From: DAOTZR01 sp034432595 | GTDB taxonomy: Bacteria > Chloroflexota > Anaerolineae > B4-G1 > SLSP01 | Reading direction: 5' to 3' | Length of the DNA stretch: 64,000 nucleotides | NCBI GenBank assembly: GCA_034432595.1 | Contig: DAOUBT010000015.1 | Coordinates: forward strand, 1-64,000 | Part shown: positions 33,349 through 43,356 of the stretch, piece by piece | Numbering within the stretch: the first letter of the stretch is position 1 | Layout of the letters: the number at the start of each line of letters is the position of its first letter | Program-made: the position numbers and the translations under genes | The notes under the pieces: generated by a model | What the model saw: only the letters and a program-made list of their open reading frames with translations | Told to the model about the DNA's origin: nothing | Database searches by the model: none

Positions 33349-33786
33349 ATGTTTTTAGGCCAGTATGAGTATACCCTGGATGACAAAAATCGCCTGACCA
33401 TTCCGGCGCGTTTCCGCGAGGGCCTGGAAGGCGGGTTTGTCATCACGCGCGGCCTGGATCGCTGCCTCACCATCTATCCCCTGGAAGTCTGGGAAGGCAT
33501 CACCGCAAGGATGGAAGACCTCTACATGACCGATCCGCGCGTGCGCGCCTTGCGCCGTTTGATGTTTGCCGAGGCGGTCAACGTCACCCCCGACCGTCAG
33601 GGCCGGGTGGTTATCCCCGACCGCCTTCGGGAATACGCTGGCCTGCAGGCCGGCGATAACGCCGTTATTGTGGGATTGAATCGCTACCTCGAAGTTTGGA
33701 ATCCGCAACGCTGGGAGGATTTTAACGCTCAACAGTTAGCAGCCATCGAAGCGGACCCGGCCTTATGGGAGAGCTTGAAGATTTAA
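33349..33786 (+). CDS. mraZ: Transcriptional regulator MraZ
   Basis: 145 residues, the usual MraZ length, with two tandem SpoVT/AbrB-like halves. Seen: FLGQYEYTLDDKNRLTIPARFR (first half, in part), EAVNVTPDRQGRVVIPDRLREYAGL (second). MraZ forms a ring that binds direct repeats upstream of the dcw cluster and controls division and wall genes. It is the first gene of the cluster. Its 3' end overlaps rsmH by 22 bases. Confidence 0.95.
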   Translation: MFLGQYEYTLDDKNRLTIPARFREGLEGGFVITRGLDRCLTIYPLEVWEGITARMEDLYMTDPRVRALRRLMFAEAVNVTPDRQGRVVIPDRLREYAGLQAGDNAVIVGLNRYLEVWNPQRWEDFNAQQLAAIEADPALWESLKI

Positions 33787-34712
33787 CCCACCACGCTCCC
33801 GTTCTCCTGGAGGAGACGCTTGCTGCCTTACAGCCGCGGCCCGCAGGGCAGTACATTGATGCTACCGTAGGCGGTGGAGGGCATAGCGCGCTTTTGCTGG
33901 AGCGCAGCGCCCCGGATGGGCGAGTCCTGGGATTGGATCGGGACCCGGAAGCTGTGGAGCGGGCGCGTTTGCGCTTGCAGCCTTTTGGCGCGCGCGCTGT
34001 GGTGGTGCACAGCGCTTACGACCGTCTGGAGGACATGGCGCGGGGGCATGGATTTGTCCCCGCCGATGGCGTGCTCTTTGACCTGGGCTTTTCTTCATAC
34101 CAGATTGACGATCCGCAGCGGGGTTTTTCGTTTCGTACCGATGGGCCGCTGGACATGCGTTACGACCCGACGCAACCCGGGCCTACCGCTGAGGAGTTGG
34201 TGAATGAGCTAAGCGTGGTAGAATTAGCCGCGCTTTTGCGGCTTTACGGCGAGGAGCCGCACAGTCAGCGCATCGCTCAGGCGATTGTCGCCGCGCGTCC
34301 CATTCGCAGCACGGCGCATCTGGCACAGGTGGTGCTCGCGGCGACGGGGCGTCCGCGTCGTGGCGGGCCTCATCCCGCCACCCTGACGTTTCAGGCCTTG
34401 CGCATCGCCGTGAATCGTGAACTGGAGCTGCTCGCCGTGGCCTTGCCGCAGGCCTTACAGGTGTTGCGGCCTGGCGGACGTCTGGCGGTGATTACTTTTC
34501 ATTCGCTGGAAGACCGGCTGGTCAAGCAATGGATGCAGCGCGAGGCACAGAGCTGCATCTGCCCACCGGAAGCGCCGGTTTGCACGTGCGATCATCGTCC
34601 GCGCTTACGCCTGATCACGCGCAAACCCATTACCCCCTCCACCGAGGAGGTCATGCGCAATCCGCGCAGCCGTAGCGCAAAGCTGCGCGTCGCTGAGGCT
34701 TTGGACGTATGA
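33765..34712 (+). CDS. rsmH: 16S rRNA (cytosine-1402-N4)-methyltransferase RsmH (MraW)
   Basis: 315 residues. It methylates N4 of C1402 in 16S rRNA, in the ribosomal P site, using S-adenosylmethionine. Motif I IDATVGGGGHSALLLE is present, with GVLFDLGFSSYQID, AEELVNELS and the cysteine pattern CICPPEAPVCTCDH near the end. The start (ATG 33765) lies in the last codons of mraZ; the residues after it, DLTHHAPVLLEETL, fit the family start. Confidence 0.95.
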   Translation: MGELEDLTHHAPVLLEETLAALQPRPAGQYIDATVGGGGHSALLLERSAPDGRVLGLDRDPEAVERARLRLQPFGARAVVVHSAYDRLEDMARGHGFVPADGVLFDLGFSSYQIDDPQRGFSFRTDGPLDMRYDPTQPGPTAEELVNELSVVELAALLRLYGEEPHSQRIAQAIVAARPIRSTAHLAQVVLAATGRPRRGGPHPATLTFQALRIAVNRELELLAVALPQALQVLRPGGRLAVITFHSLEDRLVKQWMQREAQSCICPPEAPVCTCDHRPRLRLITRKPITPSTEEVMRNPRSRSAKLRVAEALDV

Positions 34713-35050
34713 GCGTTATCTGGCAACAAAAAACCCATGGGGTACAACAACGTCAGGTCCACAAAGAACGGATGCTGGCGCTCGTGTTGTTTGTGGCGCT
34801 GGTTGTGTTCACCCTGCTGAGCGGGGCTTACCTCAACCTGGTGGCGCATAACGCACGCCTGGCGGGCGATATCTGGCACATGCAGGAGCAGTTGGCGCAG
34901 ATGCAGCGCACCAATCAGGCCCTGGAGGCTTCTATTGCCTGGATGACGCGCCTGGAACAGTTGCAGGAACGCGCGCGTGCCCTGGGCTACCTGCCAGCGG
35001 AACAGGTGGATTACATGGTGCTGGAGGTGCCGGATGTTGCGCAGCCCTGA
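34709..35050 (+). CDS. ftsL: FtsL-like septal membrane protein
   Basis: 113 residues, single-pass: a short cytoplasmic Gln/Lys/His-rich start, a helix MLALVLFVALVVFTLLSGAYL (about 22-42), then a leucine-zipper-like coiled coil (LAGDIWHMQEQLAQMQRTNQ). The position between rsmH and ftsI is that of ftsL in most dcw clusters. FtsL joins FtsB and FtsQ to activate FtsW-FtsI. Sequence similarity is low, as usual, so the call rests on topology and position. Overlaps of ATGA with rsmH and 17 bases with ftsI indicate coupling. Confidence 0.72.
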   Translation: MSVIWQQKTHGVQQRQVHKERMLALVLFVALVVFTLLSGAYLNLVAHNARLAGDIWHMQEQLAQMQRTNQALEASIAWMTRLEQLQERARALGYLPAEQVDYMVLEVPDVAQP

Positions 35051-36785
35051 CGTTCGTTTGCGTTTCATCGCCTTGCTGCTCGTCCTGGTGACGCTGGTGA
35101 CCTTGGGCCGCCTGGTGCGCCTTCAGGTGCTGGACCACAAGCAGTATCAGGATGAGGTGGAGGCGCTGGTTTACCGACAGTACACGCTGCCGCAGCCGCC
35201 GCCGGGGCGTATCTATGACCGCAACGGGGATTTGCTGGTCGGCAATGAGCCGGTGTTTGACGTGGGTGCGGAAGTTTCGATGATCAGGGACCCGCAGGCT
35301 GCGGCGCGCGCCCTCGCACCGGTGCTGAACATCCCCTTGGGGGAGCTGGTGGCAACCCTCACCCCGCCTGCCAATCTGGATGAGGGACACATCGTCTGGC
35401 GTCCCCTGGCCACAAAGGTAAGCGCGGAGCAGGCGGAAGCGTTGCGCAAGCTGGAGTTGCCGTGGTTGACCCTCACGCCGACCTGGCAGCGCTTCTATCC
35501 CGAAGGGGACCTGGCCGCTTATGTGCTGGGTTTTGTCAACGAGGAGGGGAACGGGTACGGCGTGTTGGGGAGTCAGTGGGCCTTCCTGCATGGGGAAGCG
35601 GGCGCGCTGGAAGGCGAGGTGACCGGCGACACGGCACCGATGGCCGACACCCTGGCGCGGGTAGAGCGCGCCGCTCTGCCGACGCCGGGCATGGATTTGC
35701 GCCTGACGATTGATCGCACCGTTCAGGCCTACGTTGAGGAGCAGGCGCGGCTGGCGACCGAACAGTATAAGGCGGAAGGCTGCACCATTATCGTCATGGA
35801 TCCACGCACGGGCGAGCTGCTCGCCATGGCTTCCTGGCCCACATACAGCCCGGCGCAGTATGCAGAGTACGCGGCCCGTGGGGAGACGGCGATTTTCAAC
35901 GATCCGGCGGTGACTAAACTGTACGAACCCGGATCAACGTTCAAGGTGATTACCGTGGCGGGGGCGCTGGATTCCGGCGCGGTGAACCTGGATTGGTCCT
36001 ATTACGACGCGGGCGGTCTGGAATACGGCGGGATCATCATCCGCAACTGGGACGGGCGCGCTTATGGGCAGCAGAACCTGCAGGGACTGCTGGCCAAATC
36101 CCTCAATGTGGGCGCGGCCACGCTCTCGACGCGCGTGATGGGGCCTGACCTGTTCTACCGCTACGTGCGCGCCTTCGGTTTTGGACAGACCACCGGCATC
36201 GAGCTGGCGGGTGAGGCGGCGGGCGTGGTCCATCAGCCGAGCGATTGGGACTGGCAGGATGCTTTCCTGGCCACCAATGCTTTTGGTCAGGGCATCGCGG
36301 TGACGCCTTTGCAGATGATTACCGCTTTTTCCGCTGTAGCGAATGATGGCGTGATGATGCAGCCGCACATCATCGCTGAGCGGCGCTATCCTGACGGCAC
36401 ATCGGTGACGATAGCGCCCCGTCCGCTGGGGCAGCCTATCTCCAAAGCCACGGCGGACACCCTGACCGAGTTGATGGCGCGCGCGGTGGAGAAAGAAGTT
36501 CCGCAGGCCATGGTACCCGGTTATCGCATCGCCGGGAAGACCGGAACGGCGCAAATCCCCGGCCTGGGCGGCTACGAACCGGATCAGGTGATTGGTTCTT
36601 TCATTGCCTTCGGACCGTTGCCCGATCCGCAGGTGGTGGTGTTGGTTAAACTTGATCGGCCCGGCATCGAGCCGTGGCTACGCTGGGGGTCGCAGACAGC
36701 GGCGCCCTTCTTCGCGCAGATGGCACCGCGCCTTTTCACGCTGCTGGGCATCCCGCCCGCGCAACAGGCGCAGGCGCGTCCTTGA
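35034..36785 (+). CDS. ftsI: Septal penicillin-binding protein (FtsI / PBP2B-like transpeptidase)
   Basis: 583 residues. A membrane anchor (LRFIALLLVLVTLVTLGRLVRL), the dimerisation region with RIYDRNGDLL, and the transpeptidase with active-site STFK (about 300), SLN (about 354) and KTGTAQ (about 500). It cross-links peptidoglycan at the septum with FtsW. The start at ATG 35034 has GGAGGTG upstream; frames further upstream give no family similarity. No PASTA domains follow. It ends at 36785, and the next gene is murF directly. Confidence 0.92.
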   Translation: MLRSPDVRLRFIALLLVLVTLVTLGRLVRLQVLDHKQYQDEVEALVYRQYTLPQPPPGRIYDRNGDLLVGNEPVFDVGAEVSMIRDPQAAARALAPVLNIPLGELVATLTPPANLDEGHIVWRPLATKVSAEQAEALRKLELPWLTLTPTWQRFYPEGDLAAYVLGFVNEEGNGYGVLGSQWAFLHGEAGALEGEVTGDTAPMADTLARVERAALPTPGMDLRLTIDRTVQAYVEEQARLATEQYKAEGCTIIVMDPRTGELLAMASWPTYSPAQYAEYAARGETAIFNDPAVTKLYEPGSTFKVITVAGALDSGAVNLDWSYYDAGGLEYGGIIIRNWDGRAYGQQNLQGLLAKSLNVGAATLSTRVMGPDLFYRYVRAFGFGQTTGIELAGEAAGVVHQPSDWDWQDAFLATNAFGQGIAVTPLQMITAFSAVANDGVMMQPHIIAERRYPDGTSVTIAPRPLGQPISKATADTLTELMARAVEKEVPQAMVPGYRIAGKTGTAQIPGLGGYEPDQVIGSFIAFGPLPDPQVVVLVKLDRPGIEPWLRWGSQTAAPFFAQMAPRLFTLLGIPPAQQAQARP

Positions 36786-36801
36786 CGAGGAGCAGAAGAC
36801 G

Positions 36802-38229
<1,428 letters not shown>

Positions 38230-38230
38230 G

Positions 38231-39229
38231 ATGGGTTTTGCGCTGATTTTAGCCAGTATTTCTTTCCTGATGGTGGTGTTCTGGGGACGGCCTTACATCA
38301 ACTTGCTGCGCAAGTACAAGGTGGGTAAGCGTATCCGCGTAGATGGGCCGGAAGGCCATTCCATCAAAATGGGGACACCGACGATGGGGGGGATTCTCAT
38401 CACCTTGCCGGTGCTCATCATCACGTTGGCGCTGAACATCTACAATCTGATGGGGCGTACCGTTATCGGGAAATCCATCCTCGTCCCGCTGGGCGTGATG
38501 GTGGCTTATGCGATTTTGGGCGCGTTCGATGACTGGGCCGGGGTGAAAGGCATGCGCCGCGGAGAGGGGTTCACCGCGCGTTTTAAGATGCAAATCGAAC
38601 TGGCCATGACTTTGATTGTGGCGCTGGTGTTGTACTTTGGCCTGGATTTGCACAGCATGGCTATTCCGGGCGTGCCGGAAAAGATTGATATCGGCCTGTT
38701 CTACATTCCCGTGGCGATGTTCATCATCATCGGCGCGGCGAACGCTTCTAACCTGACGGATGGCCTGGATGGCCTGGACGGGATTCTGATGGCAAGCGCC
38801 TTTGCGGCGTATGCCGTCATTGCTGAGTTGCAGGGGCAGATTTACCTTTCACGCTTCTGCTTCACCGTGGTGGGCGCGACCTTCGCTTTCCTGTGGTACA
38901 ACGCGCATCCGGCGGAGCTGTTTATGGGCGACACGGGGTCGCTGGCCCTGGGGGCTACGCTGGGCGTGGTGGCCCTGATGACCGGTCAGTGGCTCATCCT
39001 GCCGGTGGTGATGCTCATCCCTGTGGCCGAGACGCTTTCCGACATTATTCAGGTGGGATACTTCAAGTACACCAAACGCAAGTACGGGGAGGGACGGCGC
39101 ATCTTCAAGATGGCGCCCCTTCATCATCACTTTGAACTGTTGGGTTGGTCGGAAACGCAGGTGGTGCAGCGTTTCTGGCTGGTGGGACTGCTGGCCGCGA
39201 TGGCCGGCGTGGCCTTAGCGCTGGTATGA
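38231..39229 (+). CDS. mraY: Phospho-MurNAc-pentapeptide transferase MraY
   Basis: 332 residues, about ten membrane helices. It makes lipid I from undecaprenyl phosphate. Motifs: GTPTMGG, DDWAGVKG, NASNLTDGLDGL with the catalytic Asp, LFMGDTGSLALG, and the histidine loop APLHHHFELLGW. It starts 1 base after the murF stop codon. Confidence 0.96.
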   Translation: MGFALILASISFLMVVFWGRPYINLLRKYKVGKRIRVDGPEGHSIKMGTPTMGGILITLPVLIITLALNIYNLMGRTVIGKSILVPLGVMVAYAILGAFDDWAGVKGMRRGEGFTARFKMQIELAMTLIVALVLYFGLDLHSMAIPGVPEKIDIGLFYIPVAMFIIIGAANASNLTDGLDGLDGILMASAFAAYAVIAELQGQIYLSRFCFTVVGATFAFLWYNAHPAELFMGDTGSLALGATLGVVALMTGQWLILPVVMLIPVAETLSDIIQVGYFKYTKRKYGEGRRIFKMAPLHHHFELLGWSETQVVQRFWLVGLLAAMAGVALALV

Positions 39230-39233
39230 GGAC

Positions 39234-40619
39234 ATGAGCATGAACGAAACGCAAGGACGCGCGGTGGTGATTCTGGGCCTCGCCCGGCAGGGCAAGGCCT
39301 TAGCGCGTTATTGGGTGCAACGCGGCGCGCGCGTCATCGTTTCGGATAAGCGTCCGGCGGAAGCGCTACAGGCGGAGCTGAACGAGCTGGCCGGTCTGCC
39401 CATTCGTTACGTGCTGGGCGGCCATCCCCTGGAGCTGCTGGACGATTGTGATCTGCTCTGCCTGAGCGGCGGGATTCCGCTGGATGTGCCCATCGTCGAA
39501 GCGGCGCGGCAGCGCGGCATCCCGCTTTCGAGTGACGCGCAGGAGTTCTTGCGCGATTGTCCCGCGCCCGTGGTGGGCATCACCGGCTCCGCTGGCAAGA
39601 CCACGACCACGGCACTGACGGGGGCGTTCATCCGCGCGGCGGGTTTCACCACCTGGGTGGGCGGCAACATCGGTAATCCCTTGTTGGACGACCTCCCGTC
39701 CATTCAACCGAACGACCGCGTGGTGATGGAGCTTTCGAGTTTTCAGCTCGATTTGATGACGCTCAGCCCGCAGGTGGCGGCGGTCCTCAACATCACGCCC
39801 AACCATCTGGACCGCCACAAGACGATGGAAGCCTATATTGCGGCGAAGGCGAACATCGTGCGCTATCAGAAGCCGGGCGATTGGGCAATTTTGGGCCACG
39901 ATGAACCCAACGCGCGCGGCCTGGCGTCCCTCACGGCGGCGCAGGTGGCTTTCTTCAGCCTGCAAACGGTGCCGGATGTGGGCACTTTCCTGCGTGGGGA
40001 CGCGCTCATGGCACGCTGGGACGGTCGCGAACGCGAGATTTGCCGCCGCGCCGATGTGCCTTTGCGCGGGATGCACAACGTGCAGAACGTCCTGGCCGCG
40101 TCGGCGCTGGCGTTGGCCGCCGGTGCGCCTCTGGAGGGGCTGCGCGAGGTCATCCGCACGTTTGAGGGCGTGCCGCATCGTCTGGAAGTGGTGCGCACTT
40201 TGCGCGGGGTAACCTGGGTCAACGATTCGATTGCCACCGCGCCGGAGCGCGTGCTGGCCGCTTTACGTGCCTTCGAGGAGCCGTTGGTGCTGCTGGCGGG
40301 CGGGCGCGACAAGCAATTGCCCTGGGAAGATTTCGCGCGCGAAGCTGCGCAGCGCGTGCGCGTCATCATCACCTTTGGCGAAGCTGGTGGCCTCATCGAG
40401 GGGCATCTGCGGCGCGCCCTGGAGACGCTCGGTCCGCAGGCCACCCTGGAAGTTTTGCAGCGCGTGGCGACGCTCGACGAGGCGGTGCAGGTTGCAGCGC
40501 AGCTCGCGCGCGCGGGCGAGGTGGTGCTCCTTTCGCCCGGCGGCACGAGTTTCGATGCGTTCAAGGATTTCGCCGCGCGTGGCGAGCATTTTCGGGCTTT
40601 GGTGTTGAGCCTGGATTGA
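39234..40619 (+). CDS. murD: UDP-MurNAc-L-alanine:D-glutamate ligase MurD
   Basis: 461 residues. It adds D-Glu to UDP-MurNAc-L-Ala. Evidence: dinucleotide-like start VVILGLARQGKALARY, ATP loop GITGSAGKTTTTALTG, GGNIGNPLLDDL, and VMELSSFQLDLM, with HRLEVVRTLRGVTWVNDSIATAPE in the last domain (in part). The next gene, ftsW, follows after 16 bases. Confidence 0.95.
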   Translation: MSMNETQGRAVVILGLARQGKALARYWVQRGARVIVSDKRPAEALQAELNELAGLPIRYVLGGHPLELLDDCDLLCLSGGIPLDVPIVEAARQRGIPLSSDAQEFLRDCPAPVVGITGSAGKTTTTALTGAFIRAAGFTTWVGGNIGNPLLDDLPSIQPNDRVVMELSSFQLDLMTLSPQVAAVLNITPNHLDRHKTMEAYIAAKANIVRYQKPGDWAILGHDEPNARGLASLTAAQVAFFSLQTVPDVGTFLRGDALMARWDGREREICRRADVPLRGMHNVQNVLAASALALAAGAPLEGLREVIRTFEGVPHRLEVVRTLRGVTWVNDSIATAPERVLAALRAFEEPLVLLAGGRDKQLPWEDFAREAAQRVRVIITFGEAGGLIEGHLRRALETLGPQATLEVLQRVATLDEAVQVAAQLARAGEVVLLSPGGTSFDAFKDFAARGEHFRALVLSLD

Positions 40620-40635
40620 AACGGACGGTGAGGGC

Positions 40636-41805
40636 ATGGCACGAACACGTTCAGTACGTCAAAACATAGATTGGGTCCTGCTGGTGTTGCTGCTGGCCCT
40701 GCTGGCCTATGGTCTGCTCATGCTCTACAGCGCCACGTTTTATGTGGGGCAGGATTTCTGGACGCGGCAACTGCTCTGGGTGGGCCTGGGCCTGCTGGGG
40801 ATGGTGGTGCTCATCCGCATCCCTTACCCGGTCTGGCGCGTGCTGTCCATGCCGATGATGGTGTTGACCCTGGGCGGGCTGCTTTTTGTGTTGATCTTCG
40901 GCGAGACGATTCTGGGCGCGCAGCGCACCATCGTCGGCGCGTCGGTACAGCCGGGCGTGGTGGCGCGGCTGGTGGCGATTCTCTACATTGCCACCTGGCT
41001 CGCCTCGAAGGGCACACAGCTTCACGAGGTGCGGACGGGTCTGGTGCCTTTCGCCGTTATCGTGGGTGTGGTGGCGGGGTTGGTCGCCTTGCAGCCTGAT
41101 TTGAGCACTGCCATTCTCTTGACCGTGACCGGCCTGGCGATGTTCTTCTTTGCCGGCGGTGACCCGTTGCAAATCCTGGGATCGGTGCTGGTGGGAGGGA
41201 GCAGTTTCGCGTTGCTGGCCTGGCAGCTTCCTCACGCGCGTGGGCGTTTGCTGGATTACCTGGCCGCGCTCAAAGACCCGGCGCAGATGCCCTACCACCT
41301 GCATCGTGCGGTCATGTCTATCGGGGAAGGTGGCTTCTGGGGCGTGGGCATTGGAAACGGACGCATGAAGTTCGGTTACCTGCCCTTCCCCCACACGGAT
41401 AGCATCTTCGCTGTGATTGGCGAGGAGGTCGGCCTGGTGGGCTGTCTGCTGGTGCTGGCGCTCTTCGCGCTTCTGGCCTATCGCGGCTACCGCGTCGCAT
41501 TGGAAACACCCGAACCTTTCGGCTCGCTGGTGGCTTTCGGCGTAACGACCATGCTGGTCACCGAAGCGCTTTTGAATGTTATGGTGATGGTGGGGCTGTT
41601 GCCCTTTACCGGAACGGCTTTGCCCTTCTTCAGCTACGGCGGTACGGAAATGATTGTGTCGCTGCTGGGGGCGGGCTTGCTCCTGGGCATCTCCAAAGGA
41701 CGCCCGAAAGGAGAACGTCAGTATGGAGTACTGGATCGTTGGTGGCGGAACTGGCGGACATATCTACCCGGGTCTCGCCGTAGCGCAGGCGTTGCAGGAC
41801 GTTGA
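40636..41805 (+). CDS. ftsW: Peptidoglycan polymerase FtsW (SEDS family)
   Basis: 389 residues, about ten hydrophobic segments. It joins lipid II into glycan strands at the septum with FtsI. Marks: SIGEGGFWGVGIGNGRMKFGYLPFPHTDSIFAVIGEEVG (in part), VGLLPFTGTALPFFSYGGTEM. After the last helix the frame runs on, with a basic tail (RWWRNWRTYLPGSRRS), overlapping the murG start by 83 bases, which is longer than the usual FtsW end. Confidence 0.93.
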   Translation: MARTRSVRQNIDWVLLVLLLALLAYGLLMLYSATFYVGQDFWTRQLLWVGLGLLGMVVLIRIPYPVWRVLSMPMMVLTLGGLLFVLIFGETILGAQRTIVGASVQPGVVARLVAILYIATWLASKGTQLHEVRTGLVPFAVIVGVVAGLVALQPDLSTAILLTVTGLAMFFFAGGDPLQILGSVLVGGSSFALLAWQLPHARGRLLDYLAALKDPAQMPYHLHRAVMSIGEGGFWGVGIGNGRMKFGYLPFPHTDSIFAVIGEEVGLVGCLLVLALFALLAYRGYRVALETPEPFGSLVAFGVTTMLVTEALLNVMVMVGLLPFTGTALPFFSYGGTEMIVSLLGAGLLLGISKGRPKGERQYGVLDRWWRNWRTYLPGSRRSAGVAGR

Positions 41806-42817
41806 CGCGCATGCGCGGGTAACCTGGGTCGGGGTACGCGGCGGGATGGAAGAGCAGATCATCCCCCGCGAAGGTCTGCCGATGCTCACCATCCCGGCTG
41901 CCGGGTTGCACGGGGTGGGGGTGAGTAAGGCGCTGCGTGGTGCATTGGCGCAACTGCGGGGGTTTGGCGTTTCCCTGCGCCTGTTGCGGCAGCAGCGTCC
42001 GGCGGCTGTATTCACCACCGGCGGCTATCTGGGCGTACCGGTCACCCTGGCAGCACGGGTGCAGCGCGTGCCGGTGCTGCTCTACGTGCCGGATGTGGAA
42101 CCGGCGCAATCGGTGAAGTTCATCGCGCGCTATGCACAGCGCATTGGCGTCACGGTGGAAGATTCGCGCGCCTTTCTGCCCGCAGCGAAGGTGGTGGTGA
42201 CCGGTTATCCCTTGCGCAAGAGCCTGATGCGCTGGACGCGCGCCGAAGGACGCGCCGCCTTACAACTCGACGCGCAGGCGCCGGTGCTCCTGGTTTACGG
42301 CGGGAGTCGCGGCGCGCGCTCGCTCAACCGTGCTGTGTTGCGCAACCTTTCCGCTTTGCTGGGGCTGGCGCAGGTTGTGCACCTGAGCGGGGAGCTGGAT
42401 TGGCCGGAAGTGGCCGCCGCGCGGGAGGCCCTTCCGCCGGAGCAGAAAGCGCGTTATCACGCTTTCGCCTATCTGCATGAGGAGATGGGCGCAGCGCTGG
42501 CCGCGGCGGACCTGGTTGTAGCGCGTGCGGGCGCATCCATTCTGGGTGAGGTGCCCTATTTTGGCCTGCCTGCCATCCTCGTCCCCTATCCTTACGCCTG
42601 GCGCTATCAAAAGGTGAATGCGCAGTGGCTGGAAGGGCGTGGGGCGGCACTGATGGTACGCGATGAGGACCTGAACGATGAGCTGGTGCCGCGGGTGGAG
42701 ACGCTCTTGCGCGATGCAGAACAGCGGGAGCGCATGGCGCAGGCCGCGCGTGCCCTGGCGCAACCTCAGGCCGCGCAAACCCTCGCCCGCATGGTGTTGC
42801 AATTTGGAGGCGCGTGA
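41723..42817 (+). CDS. murG: Lipid II synthase MurG
   Basis: 364 residues. The peripheral glycosyltransferase adds GlcNAc to lipid I. Evidence: start MEYWIVGGGTGGHIYPGLAVA (in part), HGVGVSKALRG, TTGGYLGVPVTLAA, YGGSRGARSLNRAVL and ARAGASILGEVPYFGLPAILVPYPYA, the acceptor and UDP-GlcNAc sites. ATG 41723 follows GAAAGGAGAA inside the ftsW 3' end; the glycine-rich loop then comes at the normal distance from the start. Confidence 0.95.
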   Translation: MEYWIVGGGTGGHIYPGLAVAQALQDVDAHARVTWVGVRGGMEEQIIPREGLPMLTIPAAGLHGVGVSKALRGALAQLRGFGVSLRLLRQQRPAAVFTTGGYLGVPVTLAARVQRVPVLLYVPDVEPAQSVKFIARYAQRIGVTVEDSRAFLPAAKVVVTGYPLRKSLMRWTRAEGRAALQLDAQAPVLLVYGGSRGARSLNRAVLRNLSALLGLAQVVHLSGELDWPEVAAAREALPPEQKARYHAFAYLHEEMGAALAAADLVVARAGASILGEVPYFGLPAILVPYPYAWRYQKVNAQWLEGRGAALMVRDEDLNDELVPRVETLLRDAEQRERMAQAARALAQPQAAQTLARMVLQFGGA

Positions 42818-43347
42818 TGGTCCCGCTCGAAACGGTTTTCTGGGGGCTGGTCATCTTCTTTGGCATAGCCGGCGCTTTGCGGGGGTGGGCTAAAGAGCTG
42901 ATCGTGTCCTTCAGCGTCATCCTCGCCCGTGCCGTAGAAGACGTGATGATTCGTTTCATCCCGGTCATCGGTGGCGGATTGATTAATATGGCGGAAAATA
43001 ACCCGCGGCAATGGTTCACCGTGCGCCTGGCCATTTTTGTGCTGATGATTTTCTTTGGCTATGCTTCGCCTGTCATTTCTACGACTCTTGGGATGCGGGG
43101 ACGGCGTGAAAAGTTCCAGGATGTGCTTTTGGGGTTTTTCATTGGAGCTTTCAATGGTTTCTTAATTATCGGCACCGTGTGGGGCTTCCTGGACGTGTTG
43201 GGCTATGGGATTTGGGGCATCTCGGCGCCCACCTCGGCTTTTGCACAGGATATTTTACGATATACGCCTTTGCAATGGCTGAGGGGCGGTACTTTATACG
43301 TGGCCCTGGTGCTGGCTTTTGTTTTCGTCATTGTAGTTTTCGTGTGA
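42817..43347 (+). CDS. CvpA-like membrane protein inside the dcw cluster
   Basis: 176 residues with about four hydrophobic segments (LETVFWGLVIFFGIAGALRG; FTVRLAIFVLMIFFGYAS; VLLGFFIGAFNGFLIIGTVWGFL; TLYVALVLAFVFVIVVFV). The first helix plus GALRGWAKEL and the Gly-rich third helix resemble CvpA. Start ATG 42817 shares a base with the murG stop codon and has TTTGGAGG before it. A membrane protein between murG and murC is not part of the classic cluster; a role in septation or wall export is plausible but not shown. A second CvpA-like protein of equal length precedes mutS2 at 7012. Confidence 0.7.
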   Translation: MVPLETVFWGLVIFFGIAGALRGWAKELIVSFSVILARAVEDVMIRFIPVIGGGLINMAENNPRQWFTVRLAIFVLMIFFGYASPVISTTLGMRGRREKFQDVLLGFFIGAFNGFLIIGTVWGFLDVLGYGIWGISAPTSAFAQDILRYTPLQWLRGGTLYVALVLAFVFVIVVFV

Positions 43348-43356
43348 GGAGGCGCT

